Shown here: positions 18,942-30,485 of the stretch, one piece after another
Position numbering within the stretch: position 1 is the first letter of the stretch
How the letters are laid out: each line of letters opens with the position of its first letter
NCBI RefSeq assembly: GCF_000980815.1
Contig: NZ_CP011311.1
Location: forward strand, 1,937,815 to 2,001,814
Source: Corynebacterium camporealensis
GTDB taxonomy: Bacteria > Actinomycetota > Actinomycetes > Mycobacteriales > Mycobacteriaceae
Length of the DNA stretch: 64,000 nt
Direction of reading: 5' to 3'
Notes under the pieces: model-generated
Database searches by the model: none
What the model was told of the DNA's origin: nothing
The model's input: the letters and a program-made list of their open reading frames with translations, nothing else
Position numbers and translations under genes: made by a program

Positions 18942-20109
18942 CGGCGACCTCGTCAGCGGGAATGCCAAGCAGGTGCAGGACGCTGTCCATCTGCGGGTGG
19001 TTGACGGCGCCGTCGGCGACTTCGCGCAGGGCCGGCTTGGCGTTGAAGGCGATGCCCAGGCCCGCGGCGGAAATCATATCGATGTCGTTGGCGCCGTCAC
19101 CAATGGCGACGGTCTGAGCCATGGAGACGCCCGAGTCGGCGGCGAAGGAGCGCAGGAAGTTGGCCTTGGCCTCGCGGTCGACGACCTGGCCGATGACGTT
19201 GCCGGTAAGTTGGCCGTCTTTGACCTCGAGGGTGTTGGCGCGGACGTAATCAAGGTCGAGATCGTCGGCGAGGTCCTCGAGGACCTGAATGAAGCCACCG
19301 GAGACGACAGCGACGCGGAAGCCCATGCGCTTGAGCGTTTCGATGGTGCGGCGCACGCCCGGGGTCAGCTGCAGGTCGCGGGCGGTCGATTCGATAACCG
19401 ACTCGGGCAGGCCGGCCAGGGCCTTGACGCGCTCGCGGAGGGATTCTTCGAAGTCGATTTCACCGCGCATGGCGCGCTCGGTGACGGCGGCGACTTCGGC
19501 CTCACGGTCGGCGTGGGCGGCGAGCATCTCAATGACCTCACCGGTAATCAGGGTGGAATCGCAGTCGAAGCACACCAGGCGCTTGGAACGGCGGTGCAGG
19601 CCAGCCTGCTCGATGGCGATGTCCATAGAGCGCTGGTGGGACAGGTCGGCAAGATCGGCGCGGAGGCGCTCGGGGGCATCGTTAAGCGTGATGTACAGCT
19701 CCAGGCCCGTCATGGGCGAGGTGGACAGGCCACGGATGCGATCGATGTTCGCGTCGTGGTTGGCCAGGGTCTGCGCGACGGCAGACACGTCGCCGGCGGC
19801 CAGGGACTCGCCCAACAGGACCACGACGTGGGTAGAGCGCGGGCGGGAGTGCTCCTGGGAATCCGGGGTGATACTGACGTGCTGCTGGTAAATGCTCAAC
19901 GTATCGCGCAGGCCCTTCTCGATGGCCTCTAGCTTGTCCGGGTCGACCTGCGTGTAGGCAGACAGGGAAATGCGGCCGGAGAACAGGGCCTGCTCAACAT
20001 CGATAAGTTCTACGTCGTGGGCAGCCAGGACGCGGAAGAAGGCGGCGGATACGCCCGGTTTATCCGGGCCGGAAGTTGTAATCACAGTAGGGGTATTCAC
20101 CCTGGTCAT
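18934..20109 (-). CDS. serB: Phosphoserine phosphatase with N-terminal ACT domains
   Basis: 391 residues. An ACT-type region (TVITTSGPDKPGVSAAFF) fills the first 170 residues. The HAD phosphatase follows, with the nucleophile in CFDCDSTLITGEVIE, the second motif VVSGGF and the metal motif GDGANDIDMISAAG. It performs the last step of serine synthesis; the ACT part suggests serine feedback. An internal GTG four codons in is an alternative start. Overlap with the PTH2-like gene implies coupled translation. Confidence 0.95.
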   Translation of the reverse strand: MTRVNTPTVITTSGPDKPGVSAAFFRVLAAHDVELIDVEQALFSGRISLSAYTQVDPDKLEAIEKGLRDTLSIYQQHVSITPDSQEHSRPRSTHVVVLLGESLAAGDVSAVAQTLANHDANIDRIRGLSTSPMTGLELYITLNDAPERLRADLADLSHQRSMDIAIEQAGLHRRSKRLVCFDCDSTLITGEVIEMLAAHADREAEVAAVTERAMRGEIDFEESLRERVKALAGLPESVIESTARDLQLTPGVRRTIETLKRMGFRVAVVSGGFIQVLEDLADDLDLDYVRANTLEVKDGQLTGNVIGQVVDREAKANFLRSFAADSGVSMAQTVAIGDGANDIDMISAAGLGIAFNAKPALREVADGAVNHPQMDSVLHLLGIPADEVADE

Positions 20110-20136
20110 TATTCCACTAAGCCTGGGATCGCAAAA

Positions 20137-20163
20137 GCCGCCCTCCCCGGAAGGGAGAGCGGC
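20137..20163 (-). terminator. Terminator of ctaD
   Basis: GCCGC-CTCCC / GGGAG-GCGGC with opposed C/A and a CGGAA loop lies 15 bases past the leftward ctaD stop. It is followed on the minus strand by TTTTGC. Confidence 0.8.
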
Positions 20164-20177
20164 AGACGCAGGAGATA

Positions 20178-21869
20178 TTAGTGTCCGATGTGAGCCTCGG
20201 TACGAGCGCGCTTCACCATGTGCGGGTAGTGCAGCTCGAATGCCGGGCGCTCAGAGCGGATGCGCGGAAGCGATTCGAAGTTGTGGCGTGGCGGCGGGCA
20301 GGAGGTGGCCCACTCGAGGGAGTTGCCGTAGCCCCAAGGATCGTCGACGGTGACGATCTCGCCGTAGCGCCAGGACTTGAACACGTTCCAAATCAGCGGG
20401 ATGACAGATGCACCCAGGACGAAGGAGAAGATGGTGGAGATCTGGTTGAAGACCGTGAAGCCATCGGACTCCAGGTAGTCAGCGTAACGACGCGGCATAC
20501 CCATGTTGCCGACCCAGTGCTGAACCATGAAGGTGCCGTGGAAGCCGATGAAGGTCAGCCAGAAGTGAATCTTGCCCAGACGCTCGTCCAGCATGCGGCC
20601 GGTCATCTTCGGGAACCAGAAGTACAGGCCAGCGAAGGAAGCGAACACCACGGTACCGAACAGGGTGTAGTGGAAGTGCGCAATCAGGAAGTAGGACTCA
20701 GCCAGGTGGAAGTCCAGTGCCGGGGAAGCCAGCATAATGCCGGTCATACCACCGAAGAGGAAGGTCACCATGAAGCCCATGCAGAAGATCATCGGGGTCT
20801 CCCAGGTGATGTGGCCCTTCCACATGGTGCCCACCCAGTTGAAGAACTTAACGCCGGTCGGCACTGCAATCAGGAAGGTCATGAATGAGAAGAACGGCAG
20901 CAGGACCGCGCCGGTCACGAACATGTGGTGTGCCCACACAGCCATGGACAGAGCGCCGATGGCCAGGATTGCGAAGATCAGGCCAACGTAGCCGAAGACT
21001 GGCTTACGGGAGAACACCGGAACGACCTCGGAGATAACGCCGAAGAACGGCAGTGCGAGGACGTACACCTCAGGGTGGCCGAAGAACCAGAACAGGTGCT
21101 GCCACAGGATGGCGCCGCCGTTAGCGGAGTCATAGATGTGGCCGCCCAGCTTGCGGTCGTACAGCACGCCCAGTGCAGCAGCGGTCAGCAGCGGGAAGAT
21201 CATCAGCACCAGCACGGAAGCGGTGAAGACACCCCACACGAAGACCGGCAGACGGAACATGGTCATGCCCGGTGCACGCAGGGTCAGCACGGTGGTGATC
21301 ATGTTCACAGCGGAAGCAATGGTACCGACACCAGTTGCACCCACGCCGACAATCCACATGTCAGCGCCGATGCCCGGGGTGTGAACCTGGTCAGCCAGCG
21401 GCATGTACATGGTCCAGCCGAAGTCAGCAGCGCCACCCGGGGTAGCGAAGCCCAGCAGCATCACGCAGCCACCCAGCAGGGTGACCCAGAAACCAAAGGC
21501 GTTCAGACGCGGGAAGGCCACGTCCGGTGCGCCGATCTGCAACGGCAGAATGTAGTTACCAAAACCCCAGACAACTGGAGTTGCGAAAAGCAGCAGCATC
21601 ACCGTGCCGTGCATAGTAAACAGCTGGTTGAACTGCTCGTTAGACAGGAACTGCAGACCCGGGCTAAACAGCTCAGCACGGATCAGCAGCGCCATAAAGC
21701 CACCGAGGAAGAAGAAGCTGAAGGACATGATCAAGTACATGATGCCCAGCTGCTTGTGGTCGGTGGTGGTCAGAAATACCCAAGCCTTGGAACCGGTCTT
21801 TTCGCCACCGGTAGGCTCTGGACGAGTTGGCTGGACGTAATCGTCCAACCTTGGCGCCACAGCGGTCAT
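20178..21869 (-). CDS. ctaD: Cytochrome c oxidase (aa3) subunit I
   Basis: 563 residues, about 12 membrane helices. The copper-B site [17 protein letters not shown] with the cross-linked His-Tyr pair is present, as are the heme ligand regions ([28 protein letters not shown]). It is the catalytic subunit of the terminal oxidase in the cytochrome bc1-aa3 supercomplex. As in C. glutamicum it stands alone, away from ctaCF and ctaE-qcrCAB. AGGAGGA lies 5 bases before the ATG. Confidence 0.97.
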   Translation of the reverse strand: MTAVAPRLDDYVQPTRPEPTGGEKTGSKAWVFLTTTDHKQLGIMYLIMSFSFFFLGGFMALLIRAELFSPGLQFLSNEQFNQLFTMHGTVMLLLFATPVVWGFGNYILPLQIGAPDVAFPRLNAFGFWVTLLGGCVMLLGFATPGGAADFGWTMYMPLADQVHTPGIGADMWIVGVGATGVGTIASAVNMITTVLTLRAPGMTMFRLPVFVWGVFTASVLVLMIFPLLTAAALGVLYDRKLGGHIYDSANGGAILWQHLFWFFGHPEVYVLALPFFGVISEVVPVFSRKPVFGYVGLIFAILAIGALSMAVWAHHMFVTGAVLLPFFSFMTFLIAVPTGVKFFNWVGTMWKGHITWETPMIFCMGFMVTFLFGGMTGIMLASPALDFHLAESYFLIAHFHYTLFGTVVFASFAGLYFWFPKMTGRMLDERLGKIHFWLTFIGFHGTFMVQHWVGNMGMPRRYADYLESDGFTVFNQISTIFSFVLGASVIPLIWNVFKSWRYGEIVTVDDPWGYGNSLEWATSCPPPRHNFESLPRIRSERPAFELHYPHMVKRARTEAHIGH

Positions 21870-22232
21870 AAAATCCTCCTGGTCAACAAGTGCAGGAGAT
21901 CGAGATCTGCCTGCACCTAGGTTTACTCGACTTATATTAGGCCACTTCCCCCTTCAATTGCTAGCTTTTCCGCAGGTCCATCCACCCCGCCATCTCCCCC
22001 ACTACGCAGCACCAACGCCATCTGCGCAGGTTCCGGCACTAGTTTTCCGCTAAGGTTGCAAAACCCTTCATTGCTACAGTGACATTTAGCACATTTTTCC
22101 TGGAAAGCCCACGGAGAAAACCTCGCACCCAGCCCCCTCAACAGTAATCAACCTTTCGGATGAGTTGGACGACTTTCCGTGTCAATGCCCTATCGGAAAT
22201 CTGTGCTGTTACGCGTGTGAGACATGAGAAAA
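21870..22232. other. ctaD upstream region
   Basis: A long gap to nrdF. A hairpin GTGCAGG / CCTGCAC (21890-21916) lies in the ctaD leader. A GlxR-like half-palindrome is noted separately. A 69-codon minus-strand ORF inside has no coding character. Nothing else is recognised. Confidence 0.5.
22078..22093. promoter_or_regulatory. GlxR-like site upstream of ctaD
   Basis: AGTGA-N6-GCACA matches TGTGA-N6-TCACA at 8 of 10 positions. It is 209 bases before the ctaD start. In C. glutamicum the cAMP-dependent regulator GlxR controls oxidase genes, so the site is plausible but imperfect. Confidence 0.35.
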
Positions 22233-22256
22233 CCGCCCTGGGATAACCCAGGGCGG
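22233..22256 (-). terminator. Terminator of nrdF
   Basis: A perfect 10-bp stem CCGCCCTGGG / CCCAGGGCGG with an ATAA loop, followed on the minus strand by TTTTCT, lies 17 bases past the nrdF stop. Confidence 0.88.
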
Positions 22257-22272
22257 CATCGCAAAGCAGGTG

Positions 22273-23301
<1,029 letters not shown>

Positions 23302-23366
23302 CTACCCAACCTCAAGGGGTTTCGGGCGGTAGGGTGTGAAGCATTATTTATGGCAAGGAGGCAGCC

Positions 23367-24071
23367 GTGGCCGAGGATCTCAACCACTCCACTACCCCAC
23401 TATTAAGTACTGTCTTGGATGCGATTGGCCAGGACATCGTCACCGGGACACTGCCTGCTGGCCACCGCTTTACGCTGCAGGATCTGCACCAGCGCTTCGG
23501 CATTTCCCGCACGGTCGCCCGGGAGTGCATGCGCGCGCTCGAGCAGCTCGGCTTGGTCTCCAGCTCGCGCCGCGTCGGGATGACCGTGCTGCCCTTAAGC
23601 GAGTGGGCTGTCTTCGACCAAGCGATCATCGGCTGGCGTCTGGATGCGGAGAAATCCCGACCCGGTCAGCTGGAGTCGCTGAACCAGATGCGCTTAGCCA
23701 TCGAACCGATTGCGGCCCGATTGGCGGCGGAGAATGCCAGCGATGCCCAGGTCGAGGAAATTCTTACGCTCGGCGACCGCCTGCATGAGCTCGAAGTTGA
23801 GCCTTCCCCGCGCGTGGGCGAGGAGTTAGCAACCGACCTGCGCTTTCACTCCGTGGTGTTGCATGCCTCCGGCAACGAGATGTTCGCCGCCCTAGCCCCA
23901 TCGTTGCTGGCGATGGTCAAAGGCAAGTCCGTCTACGGTTCCGCGAAGCGTGACCCAATTGGCGGGACGGAGGATTTGCACCGGGAGTTAGCTGTGGCCA
24001 TCGCAAAGCGACGCCCAGACGAAGCGGAAAAGATTTCCCGCCGCATTCTGGACGCCGCTGCTCAAAGCTAA
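23367..24071 (+). CDS. gntR1: GntR/FadR-family regulator (GntR1-like)
   Basis: 234 residues from a GTG. The N-terminal winged helix is seen in [20 protein letters not shown] and [20 protein letters not shown]; an FCD effector domain follows ([17 protein letters not shown]). In C. glutamicum the gene in this slot, between nrdF and nrdE, is gntR1, a repressor of gluconate catabolism and activator of sugar uptake genes. Identity rests on family plus position. Its stop overlaps that of nrdE by 4 bases, convergently. Its gluconate-side target here may include the broken gntP at 45.6 kb, which is speculative. Confidence 0.88.
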   Translation: MAEDLNHSTTPLLSTVLDAIGQDIVTGTLPAGHRFTLQDLHQRFGISRTVARECMRALEQLGLVSSSRRVGMTVLPLSEWAVFDQAIIGWRLDAEKSRPGQLESLNQMRLAIEPIAARLAAENASDAQVEEILTLGDRLHELEVEPSPRVGEELATDLRFHSVVLHASGNEMFAALAPSLLAMVKGKSVYGSAKRDPIGGTEDLHRELAVAIAKRRPDEAEKISRRILDAAAQS

Positions 24072-26230
24072 AGCATGCAGGATACGCAGCCTTCGACCTC
24101 GGTACCTTCCAGCGCCATCTGACGCAGGCGGATGTAGTACAGGGTCTTAATGCCCTTGCGCCATGCGTAAATCTGGGCCTTGTTGATATCGCGGGTGGTG
24201 GCGGTGTCCTTGAAGAACAGCGTCAGCGATAGGCCCTGGTCCACGTACTTGGTGGCAACGGCATAGGTGTCGATGATCTTCTTGTAGCCGACCTCGTAAG
24301 CATCCTGGAAGTAGTCCAGGTTCTCGTTATCCATGTGCGGTGCCGGGTAGTAGACGCGGCCAATCTTGCCTTCCTTGCGGATTTCAATCTTGGAGGCAAT
24401 CGGGTGGATGGACGAGGTGGAGTTGTTGATGTAGGAAATCGAGCCTGTTGGCGGGATGGCCTGCAGGTTGCGGTTGTACAAGCCATGCTTTGCGACGTCC
24501 TGCTTAAGCTGCTCCCACTCCCCTGCGGAAGGCAGGTGGACCGAGGAGGCATCGAAAAGCTGCTTGACGCGCTCGGTCTGCGGCTGGAAATCAGCCGGAT
24601 CGTAGCGGTCGAAGAACTCACCGTTGGCGTACTCAGATTCTGGGAACTCGGAGAAGTACTCGCCGCGCTCGCGGGCAATCTTGTTGGATGCGCGCAGGGC
24701 TGCATAGAGCACACCGGCGAAGTAAGCGTTGGTGAAGTCCAGGGCTTCTTCGGAGCCGTACTCGATGTGCTCGCGGCCCAAGTAGCCGTGCAGGTTCATC
24801 TGGCCCAGGCCGATGGCGTGGGAATCGTCGTTGCCCTTACGCACGGAAGGAACCGAGTCGATAGAAGTCTTATCCGCCACGGCGGTCAGGCCGCGGACCG
24901 CAGTTTCGACGGTCTTGCCGAAGTCCGGGGAATCCATGGACATCGCAATGTTCAGCGAACCTAAGTTGCAGGAAATATCGCTGCCCATCTCCGCGTAGGA
25001 AAGATCCGGGTTGAACTCGGAAGGCGAGTTGACCTGCAGGATCTCCGAGCAGAGGTTGGACATGTTGATGCGACCAGTCTTGACCGGGTTGGCCTTGTTC
25101 ACCGTGTCTTCGAACATGATGTACGGGTAGCCGGACTCGAACTGGATTTCTGCCAGGGTCTGGAAGAAGTGGCGAGCGTTGATCTTCTTCTTACGGATGC
25201 GCGGATCCTCGACCATTTCCTCGTAGTGCTCGGTGACCGAGATATCGCCGAAGGCCTTGCCGTAGACGCGCTCGACATCGTACGGGGAGAAGAGGTACAT
25301 ATCATCGTTGCGCTTGGCCAACTCAAAGGTGATATCCGGGATGACAACGCCGAGCGACAGAGTCTTGATGCGGATCTTCTCATCGGCGTTCTCACGCTTG
25401 GTATCCAGGAAGTTGAGGATATCCGGGTGGTGGGCGTTGAGGTAGACCGCACCGGCACCCTGACGGGCACCCAGCTGGTTAGCGTAGGAGAAGGAATCCT
25501 CCAGCAGCTTCATCACGGGGATGACACCGGAAGACTGGTTCTCGATGTGCTTAATTGGTGCACCGGACTCGCGGATGTTGCTGAGCAACAGTGCCACACC
25601 ACCACCGCGCTTGGACAGCTGCAGTGCGGAGTTGATGGAGCGACCAATCGACTCCATGTTGTCCTCAATGCGCAGCAGGAAGCAGGAGACCAGCTCGCCG
25701 CGCTGAGCCTTACCGGCGTTGAGGAAGGTCGGGGTGGCAGGCTGGAAGCGGCCGGTCATGATTTCATCGACAAGCGCTTCTGCCACCTGCTCATTGCCAT
25801 CGGCGAGGAAAAGCGCGGTCATGGACACACGATCTTCGAAACGCTCGAGGTAGCGGCGACCGTCAAAGGTTTTCAGGGTGTAGCTGGTGTAGTACTTGAA
25901 CGCACCCAGGAAGGACTGGAAGCGGAACTTGAAGGCATACGCACGCTTGAACAGCGACTTGATGAAGTCGAAGTCGTACTGCTGAATGACCGCCGGATCG
26001 TAGTACTCGTTGCTAATCAGGTAGTCGATCTTTTCTTCCAGGTCGTGGAAGTAGACAGTGTTCTGATTAACGTGCTGCAGGAAGAACTGGTTAGCGGCTT
26101 CGCGGTCCTTATCGAACTGAATCTTTCCGTCAGCATCATAGAGGTTCAACAGGGCGTTGAGCGCGTGGTAGTCCAACTGCTCGGAGGTCTTTACTGGTTC
26201 AGCGACGGTCTTTCCCAACTGCGTAGTCAC
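24068..26230 (-). CDS. nrdE: Class Ib ribonucleotide reductase, alpha (NrdE) subunit
   Basis: 720 residues. The active-site cysteines are in [15 protein letters not shown] and [13 protein letters not shown], the substrate motif is [20 protein letters not shown], and the redox-shuttle pair is at the C-terminus, EGCVSCML. It reduces ribonucleoside diphosphates using the NrdF radical and NrdH as electron donor. It follows nrdI after an 88-base gap. Length is normal. Confidence 0.97.
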   Translation of the reverse strand: MTTQLGKTVAEPVKTSEQLDYHALNALLNLYDADGKIQFDKDREAANQFFLQHVNQNTVYFHDLEEKIDYLISNEYYDPAVIQQYDFDFIKSLFKRAYAFKFRFQSFLGAFKYYTSYTLKTFDGRRYLERFEDRVSMTALFLADGNEQVAEALVDEIMTGRFQPATPTFLNAGKAQRGELVSCFLLRIEDNMESIGRSINSALQLSKRGGGVALLLSNIRESGAPIKHIENQSSGVIPVMKLLEDSFSYANQLGARQGAGAVYLNAHHPDILNFLDTKRENADEKIRIKTLSLGVVIPDITFELAKRNDDMYLFSPYDVERVYGKAFGDISVTEHYEEMVEDPRIRKKKINARHFFQTLAEIQFESGYPYIMFEDTVNKANPVKTGRINMSNLCSEILQVNSPSEFNPDLSYAEMGSDISCNLGSLNIAMSMDSPDFGKTVETAVRGLTAVADKTSIDSVPSVRKGNDDSHAIGLGQMNLHGYLGREHIEYGSEEALDFTNAYFAGVLYAALRASNKIARERGEYFSEFPESEYANGEFFDRYDPADFQPQTERVKQLFDASSVHLPSAGEWEQLKQDVAKHGLYNRNLQAIPPTGSISYINNSTSSIHPIASKIEIRKEGKIGRVYYPAPHMDNENLDYFQDAYEVGYKKIIDTYAVATKYVDQGLSLTLFFKDTATTRDINKAQIYAWRKGIKTLYYIRLRQMALEGTEVEGCVSCML

Positions 26231-26318
26231 TGCTACCGGCCTTTCTTTACACGAGGAATTTAAGCGATATTGAAAAAATAAGGGGCCGCTACCAGCACAT
26301 AGTACTGATACGCGGCTT

Positions 26319-26750
26319 TTATGCTGCCTGGTCGAGACCCAAAGCAGTAGCGTTGTCTAACAATCCTTGGCGCAGAATCTGCACGTCTTCATCGTTTCCG
26401 AGAAGCTCAAAGCGATACACGTAAGGGACCTTGCACTTAGCGGCGATGACATCGCCTGCCAGGCCGAAGTCCGTTCCGAAGTTACTGTTTCCTCCCGCCA
26501 CGACCGCGCGAATAAAGCTGCGGTTGTGTTCGTCATTGAGGAAACGAATGACCTGCTTGGGGACTGGTTTGGAATTTTGGTGATTAATCGACGCCCCTCC
26601 CCCGTAGGTGGGACACACCAGTACGTAAGGCTCGTTGACCTTTAAGGGGGCATCGTTGCGATGCAGCGGAATGCGGGCGCTGGGAAAACCCAGCTTCTCC
26701 ACAAAGCGGTGCGTATTTTCCGTTGTGGAGGAAAAATACACGACCAACAT
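26319..26750 (-). CDS. nrdI: Flavodoxin-like protein NrdI
   Basis: 143 residues. The FMN-binding start [20 protein letters not shown] and the loops VCPTYGGG and [14 protein letters not shown] are characteristic. NrdI supplies the oxidant for assembly of the manganese-tyrosyl cofactor of NrdF. It lies 4 bases below nrdH, so the order nrdH-nrdI-nrdE is an operon. Confidence 0.96.
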   Translation of the reverse strand: MLVVYFSSTTENTHRFVEKLGFPSARIPLHRNDAPLKVNEPYVLVCPTYGGGASINHQNSKPVPKQVIRFLNDEHNRSFIRAVVAGGNSNFGTDFGLAGDVIAAKCKVPYVYRFELLGNDEDVQILRQGLLDNATALGLDQAA

Positions 26751-26754
26751 GACT

Positions 26755-26994
26755 TTAGGCGGAAGCTGCGACGGAAGCCAGTGCCTTCACGCGCTCTGGG
26801 CGGAAACCGGACCAGTGCTCGCTGCCTGCCACCACAACCGGTGCCTGCACGTAACCCAGCGCCATGACGTAGTCACGCGCCTCATCGTCCAAAGAGATGT
26901 CGACGAGGTCGTAGTCGAGACCCGCACGGTCCATAGCCTTCTTGGTGGCGTTGCACTGTACGCACGCTGGCTTGGTGTAAACGGTGATAGACAT
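26755..26994 (-). CDS. nrdH: Glutaredoxin-like NrdH
   Basis: 79 residues from the ATG at 26994 ([20 protein letters not shown]); a longer ORF start at 27045 is rejected because the inner start matches the family. The active site is CVQC. NrdH is reduced by thioredoxin reductase and passes electrons to NrdE. The C-terminal [10 protein letters not shown] is the usual family tail. Confidence 0.95.
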   Translation of the reverse strand: MSITVYTKPACVQCNATKKAMDRAGLDYDLVDISLDDEARDYVMALGYVQAPVVVAGSEHWSGFRPERVKALASVAASA

Positions 26995-27086
26995 AAAACG
27001 CGATTCCTTCACTTGTGCTGGATTCCAAGTATACGAAAAGCTCAACCAGTTCGGGCTTTATGCCGAGCTCCTGAGCAACACCAATG

Positions 27087-27133
27087 ACACTATACTTTGT
27101 GGCCCAACCCTGCAACAGTCACAACATGTAGTA
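27087..27133 (-). promoter_or_regulatory. Candidate pair of NrdR boxes ahead of nrdHIE
   Basis: ACACTATACTTTGTGG (27087-27102) resembles the NrdR box. A second, weaker one is centred on ACATGT at 27124-27129. Their centres are 32 bases apart, close to the usual three helical turns. NrdR represses nrd genes when dATP is high. Confidence 0.5.
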
Positions 27134-27342
27134 GTTACACCGATGATATTCCCAGGATACCCACCAACGACACCCCACATGTTGACCTCACCTTCAACAC
27201 CGTTGAAACTACAACGATGAAACTCCCAGGAAACCAGTGCAGACAATCCTGAGTTTGTGACAAAGTTCACTCGAGTGACCGATGTCACTGCGTAGCACGA
27301 TGCGAGCGCCGAACTACAGACCTACAGCCCGAACTACAGGCC
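27134..27342. other. Distal nrdH upstream region with palindromes and short tandem repeats
   Basis: TGTGA-CAAAGT-TCACT (27256-27271) is a 9-of-10 match to the GlxR consensus. AGTGAC-CGAT-GTCACT (27274-27289) is a perfect palindrome right beside it. Up to the IS end, a roughly 20-base unit containing CCGAACTACA is repeated twice, and a third copy lies beyond the IS at about 28778, so the IS split a small repeat tract. Confidence 0.45.
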
Positions 27343-28740
27343 TATAGCTCAAAATGTGTTGGTGGATCCGCCTGTTTTCGATAGCTGAGCACTTCGTATA
27401 AGGAATTATTCCCTTACTTAGAGTGATTACGGCGTCTTCCTGCCGAAATGCCCGAGCCATGACTTCAGTATGGTAAGGCGTCTTTGATTATTAGGGGATG
27501 AGTACAAATCATCCCTCATGCCCGATGTGCCACAGTCGGTGCAATAAACACGGCAGGACCAGCAGCAATCGTCAACGCTGGCGCTGTACACACTGTGGCT
27601 TTTCTTTCGTCCGCTCCAACGAGCAAGCTGAATACGCTAAGTGGTTCCGCATCTTCATTAGCTGGCTAACCACCGGCCGCTCTCTTGCTGATACCGCAGC
27701 AACACATAACACCAGCACATCAACGCTAAAACGGAAATTCACCACGTTCTGGCTAGTGCAACCACCTAGACCAGTTGATCCCCACCGCGTCTACACACAA
27801 ATCTTCCTCGACGGCACCTACATCAACTCCTCGTGCCTGCTAGTGGCATCCGATATTAACCACGTCATCAACTGGTTTTGGTGCCACACCGAATCAGAAT
27901 GGTCCTACGGCCGACTACTCGACACCATGGCCCCGGCAGATATCGCCACCGTCGACGGCCACAACGGCGCACTCAAAGCCATCACCACCCAATGGTCCGA
28001 TACAAAAGTCCAACGCTGCCTGGTCCATGTTCAGCGCAACATCACCGAAGCAACCGGACGTAAACCTCAAACCCCGATGGGTAAAGCACTACGACGACTA
28101 GGCCTTGACCTGCTGAAAGTACGCACCGAAAACAAGCAGCAGACTGGGTGCTCAAAATCCACAAATTCAACTACCTGTTTGGCAATAAGCTCAAAGAACG
28201 CACCTACGTCAAAGACGTTCCGTTTGAACAAATCCCAAAATCCAAACGCAAAAACAAAAAGTGGTGGTACACCCACTACCGACACCGCACGGCCTACAAC
28301 CTGCTGGAAAAGCTGGTCAACAACGACAACCTCTTCCTGTTCATCACCGAATCACACCAGCAACCCCACCAGGACAACGAGACAGCCCTCAAACGCACCA
28401 CCAACAGTTTGGAAGGCGGGATTAACTCGCCGTTGAAAAAGCTGTTGTACGACCACAGAGGCCTAAGCCAAGAACACCAACGCCTAGCCTGCGACTGGTG
28501 GCTGTACCTACATACACAGCTGCCTGACGATCCGGTAGAAATCGCCAGGCAGCAAAACTGGGGCAAAGACGCACTGACCAAAGCACAAGCCCTTGCCAAC
28601 CAGGAAAAACGAGCCGCTAACGGCCATGACGACGGCCGTCCAGCAACTCTAGACACCGCCATAGACAGTGCCTACAACCACTCTATGGGAATCAGGAAAG
28701 GGCAGATGCGCTAAACCCCACCAACACATTTTGAGCTATA
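27343..28740 (+). mobile_element. IS1249-like insertion sequence (IS256 family)
   Basis: About 1.4 kb, bounded by matching 23-bp inverted ends: TATAGCTCAAAATGTGTTGG begins the left end and its complement closes the right end at 28740. Size and transposase fit IS1249 of Corynebacterium xerosis. A further copy of the right end (20 bp) stands at 28759-28778, 18 bases beyond. No clean 8-bp target duplication is seen. The element sits between nrdH and rpmJ. Confidence 0.8.
27498..28714 (+). pseudogene. IS1249-like transposase, frameshifted
   Basis: The first 210 residues carry a zinc-ribbon start (CPMCHSRCNKHGR, RWRCTHCGFSF) and the first catalytic Asp region (FLDGTYINSSCLL), then TVDGHNGALKAI. 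Near 28143 the frame is lost in GAAAACAAGCAGCAGACTGG; a missing base moves reading to the frame beginning WVLKIHKFNYL. That frame continues to 28714 with RTTNSLEGGINSPLKKLL, which has the catalytic Glu. Together about 400 residues, the family length. The element is therefore probably immobile by itself unless the shift is a sequencing error. Confidence 0.8.
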
Positions 28741-28758
28741 CGACGACACGCCGTAAAA

Positions 28759-28778
28759 CAACACATTTTGAGCTATAG
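28759..28778. repeat. Extra copy of the IS1249-like terminal repeat
   Basis: CAACACATTTTGAGCTATAG repeats the IS right end 18 bases outside it, in the same orientation. It matches the left end over 20 bases, including the outermost CTATAG. Confidence 0.8.
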
Positions 28779-28817
28779 CCCGAACTACACCGCACCGCAC
28801 AGCAGGAAATAGAGAAA

Positions 28818-28850
28818 CCGCCCCGCTTCCAACTGTGTGGAAGGGGGCGG
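28818..28850 (-). terminator. Terminator of rpmJ
   Basis: CCGCCCC-CTTCCA / TGGAAG-GGGGCGG forms a strong stem with one bulge, followed on the minus strand by TTTCTCT. It lies 20 bases past the rpmJ stop. Confidence 0.85.
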
Positions 28851-28870
28851 CCATGATGCGAAGGAGGTTT

Positions 28871-28993
28871 CTAGCCCTGACGAGCCTTGAAACGCGGATC
28901 CTTCTTGTTGATCACGAAGACCTTACCGTGGCGGCGAATAACCTGGGCGCCCGGCTTCTTCTTCAGCGACCGAAGCGACTTGCGGACCTTCAT
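28871..28993 (-). CDS. rpmJ: 50S ribosomal protein L36, cysteine-free form
   Basis: 40 residues: [20 protein letters not shown] at the start and [13 protein letters not shown] at the end. GAAAGGAGC stands before the ATG. The four zinc-binding residues of the usual 37-residue L36 are missing, so this is the zinc-independent paralogue type. In C. glutamicum an rpmJ lies in the same position after nrdH. It binds 23S rRNA in the large subunit. Expression is likely favoured when zinc is scarce; no Zur-like site is evident to me. Confidence 0.93.
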   Translation of the reverse strand: MKVRKSLRSLKKKPGAQVIRRHGKVFVINKKDPRFKARQG

Positions 28994-29112
28994 CGGGCGC
29001 TCCTTTCGTTATGCGCAATCTACATGCGGTTGAATAGTTCTCACATGGCAGGGAACATCCCCGGCCATGACACGAGGGAAAATGTTACCTTAACGGCTCG
29101 CCATTACCAAAC

Positions 29113-30450
29113 TTAAGCCGTTTTAGAGTAACGGCGGCGCATTTCTGCGCTGACCTCCTCTAGGCTACGCCCCATAGTCTCAGGAACCAAAGCGCGGGTA
29201 TAGGCAATGGCAACGATGCCGAGCACACCGAAGATCGCGAAAGCCACCGGGCCGCTGAGCCACTCCACCAGCGGCAAGAAGTACTGCGCGACTGCCCAGT
29301 TAGTCACCCACAACGACAGTCCGGCAATACCCATGCCCACACCGCGGACTGGCTGCGGGACGATTTCGGAAATCAGCAGCCACGTCGTTGGCGAGACCGC
29401 GGCCTGCTGGCAGGCAATAAAGGTAGCCATAAAGAACAGCGAGACCATCGCCATGGCAGTCGAGCCATCGGCAAAGGAATAGGTCACCGACAAGATAAAC
29501 AGCGACACCACATTGCCGCACAGGCCAATGAGCAACAGGCGCTTGCGGCCAATCTTGTCCACGACCTTCAGGCCCACCCAGCAGGCAATGACAGACACGG
29601 TGCCAATCACGATGGAGGTGTAGACCGCATTCGTCGTCGAAATGCCCACCTGGCTCATCATGGTCGGCGCGAAGTACACAATCGCGTTCACACCGGTGAT
29701 TTGCTGCGTGAGGCCCATAAGCATCGCCAACAAGACGGTCAGCTGCAGCCACCGGGTGGAACGCAGGCGCTTCCATTCCGAACTCGAGGCCTTCGGTTCG
29801 ACCTCACCAGCCAGTTCATCCAGGTCCACGCCAACGCGACCGGCAATGGCATGCGCCTTCTCGACGCGTCCATGGGAGGCCAACCAAGCCGGGGTTTCTG
29901 GTACGAAGAGCATACCGACAGCCAGCATCGCACCCGGTACAGCAGCCAGGCCCAGCATGAGCTCCCAGCTCTCCGTCGGGGCAAGAGCGGAATTGACCAA
30001 GTAGGCCAACAGCTGGCCCACCACAATCGCCAGCGTATTCAGCGAGACCAAACGACCACGCACGTTGGCCGGGACCATCTCGGCGATATACATCGGCGAG
30101 ACAATCGAGACACCACCGACAGCCAAGCCGAGGAAGGTACGCGCCGCACCCAAGCTCACCACGGAGGTGGCCAGTGCACACCAGATAGAACCCAGCACAA
30201 AGATGACGCCGCCGGCGATCAACGTGCGGCGTCGGCCTAGACCTTCAGCAATTCGACCCGCACACAGCGCACCAATGGCGGCACCCACCAGCAGCATGGA
30301 GGTCACCCAACCTTCTTGGTGGGCGGTCATATCGAATTCTGGGCCAATAAAGAGCAAAGCACCGGACATCACGCCGGTGTCATAGCCAAAAAGAAGGCCG
30401 CCCAGCGCCGCGGTTGCGGCAACGACCTTCACATAAGTTTGATTATTCAC
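29113..30450 (-). CDS. MFS sugar/inositol-type transporter
   Basis: 445 residues, 12 predicted membrane helices. Sugar-porter signatures are present: [14 protein letters not shown] in helix 1, [26 protein letters not shown] after helix 6, and [14 protein letters not shown] in helix 7. A final [11 protein letters not shown] closes the family pattern. The family imports hexoses, pentoses or myo-inositol by proton symport; the substrate cannot be told from sequence alone. It is divergent from nadE with a 35-base gap. Confidence 0.88.
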   Translation of the reverse strand: MNNQTYVKVVAATAALGGLLFGYDTGVMSGALLFIGPEFDMTAHQEGWVTSMLLVGAAIGALCAGRIAEGLGRRRTLIAGGVIFVLGSIWCALATSVVSLGAARTFLGLAVGGVSIVSPMYIAEMVPANVRGRLVSLNTLAIVVGQLLAYLVNSALAPTESWELMLGLAAVPGAMLAVGMLFVPETPAWLASHGRVEKAHAIAGRVGVDLDELAGEVEPKASSSEWKRLRSTRWLQLTVLLAMLMGLTQQITGVNAIVYFAPTMMSQVGISTTNAVYTSIVIGTVSVIACWVGLKVVDKIGRKRLLLIGLCGNVVSLFILSVTYSFADGSTAMAMVSLFFMATFIACQQAAVSPTTWLLISEIVPQPVRGVGMGIAGLSLWVTNWAVAQYFLPLVEWLSGPVAFAIFGVLGIVAIAYTRALVPETMGRSLEEVSAEMRRRYSKTA

Positions 30451-30470
30451 AACGCTTCATTCTGGCAGGT

Positions 30471-30485
30471 GACTACTATGTAGTC
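30471..30485. promoter_or_regulatory. Palindrome at the nadE start
   Basis: GACTAC-TAT-GTAGTC is a perfect inverted repeat touching the nadE ATG at 30486. It contains a -10-like TACTAT, so a repressor there would block both the promoter and a leaderless start. The regulator is unknown. Confidence 0.4.

Noticed and set aside
18826..19932. 368-codon ORF opposite serB
   Set aside because: Shadow of serB; repeated Gly-Asp-Val composition only.
20925..21920. 331-codon ORF opposite ctaD
   Set aside because: Composition rich in His, Gln, Glu and Arg, as expected for the antisense of a membrane protein; ctaD is unquestionable.
25169..26263. 364-codon ORF opposite nrdE
   Set aside because: Antisense of a conserved enzyme, no motif.
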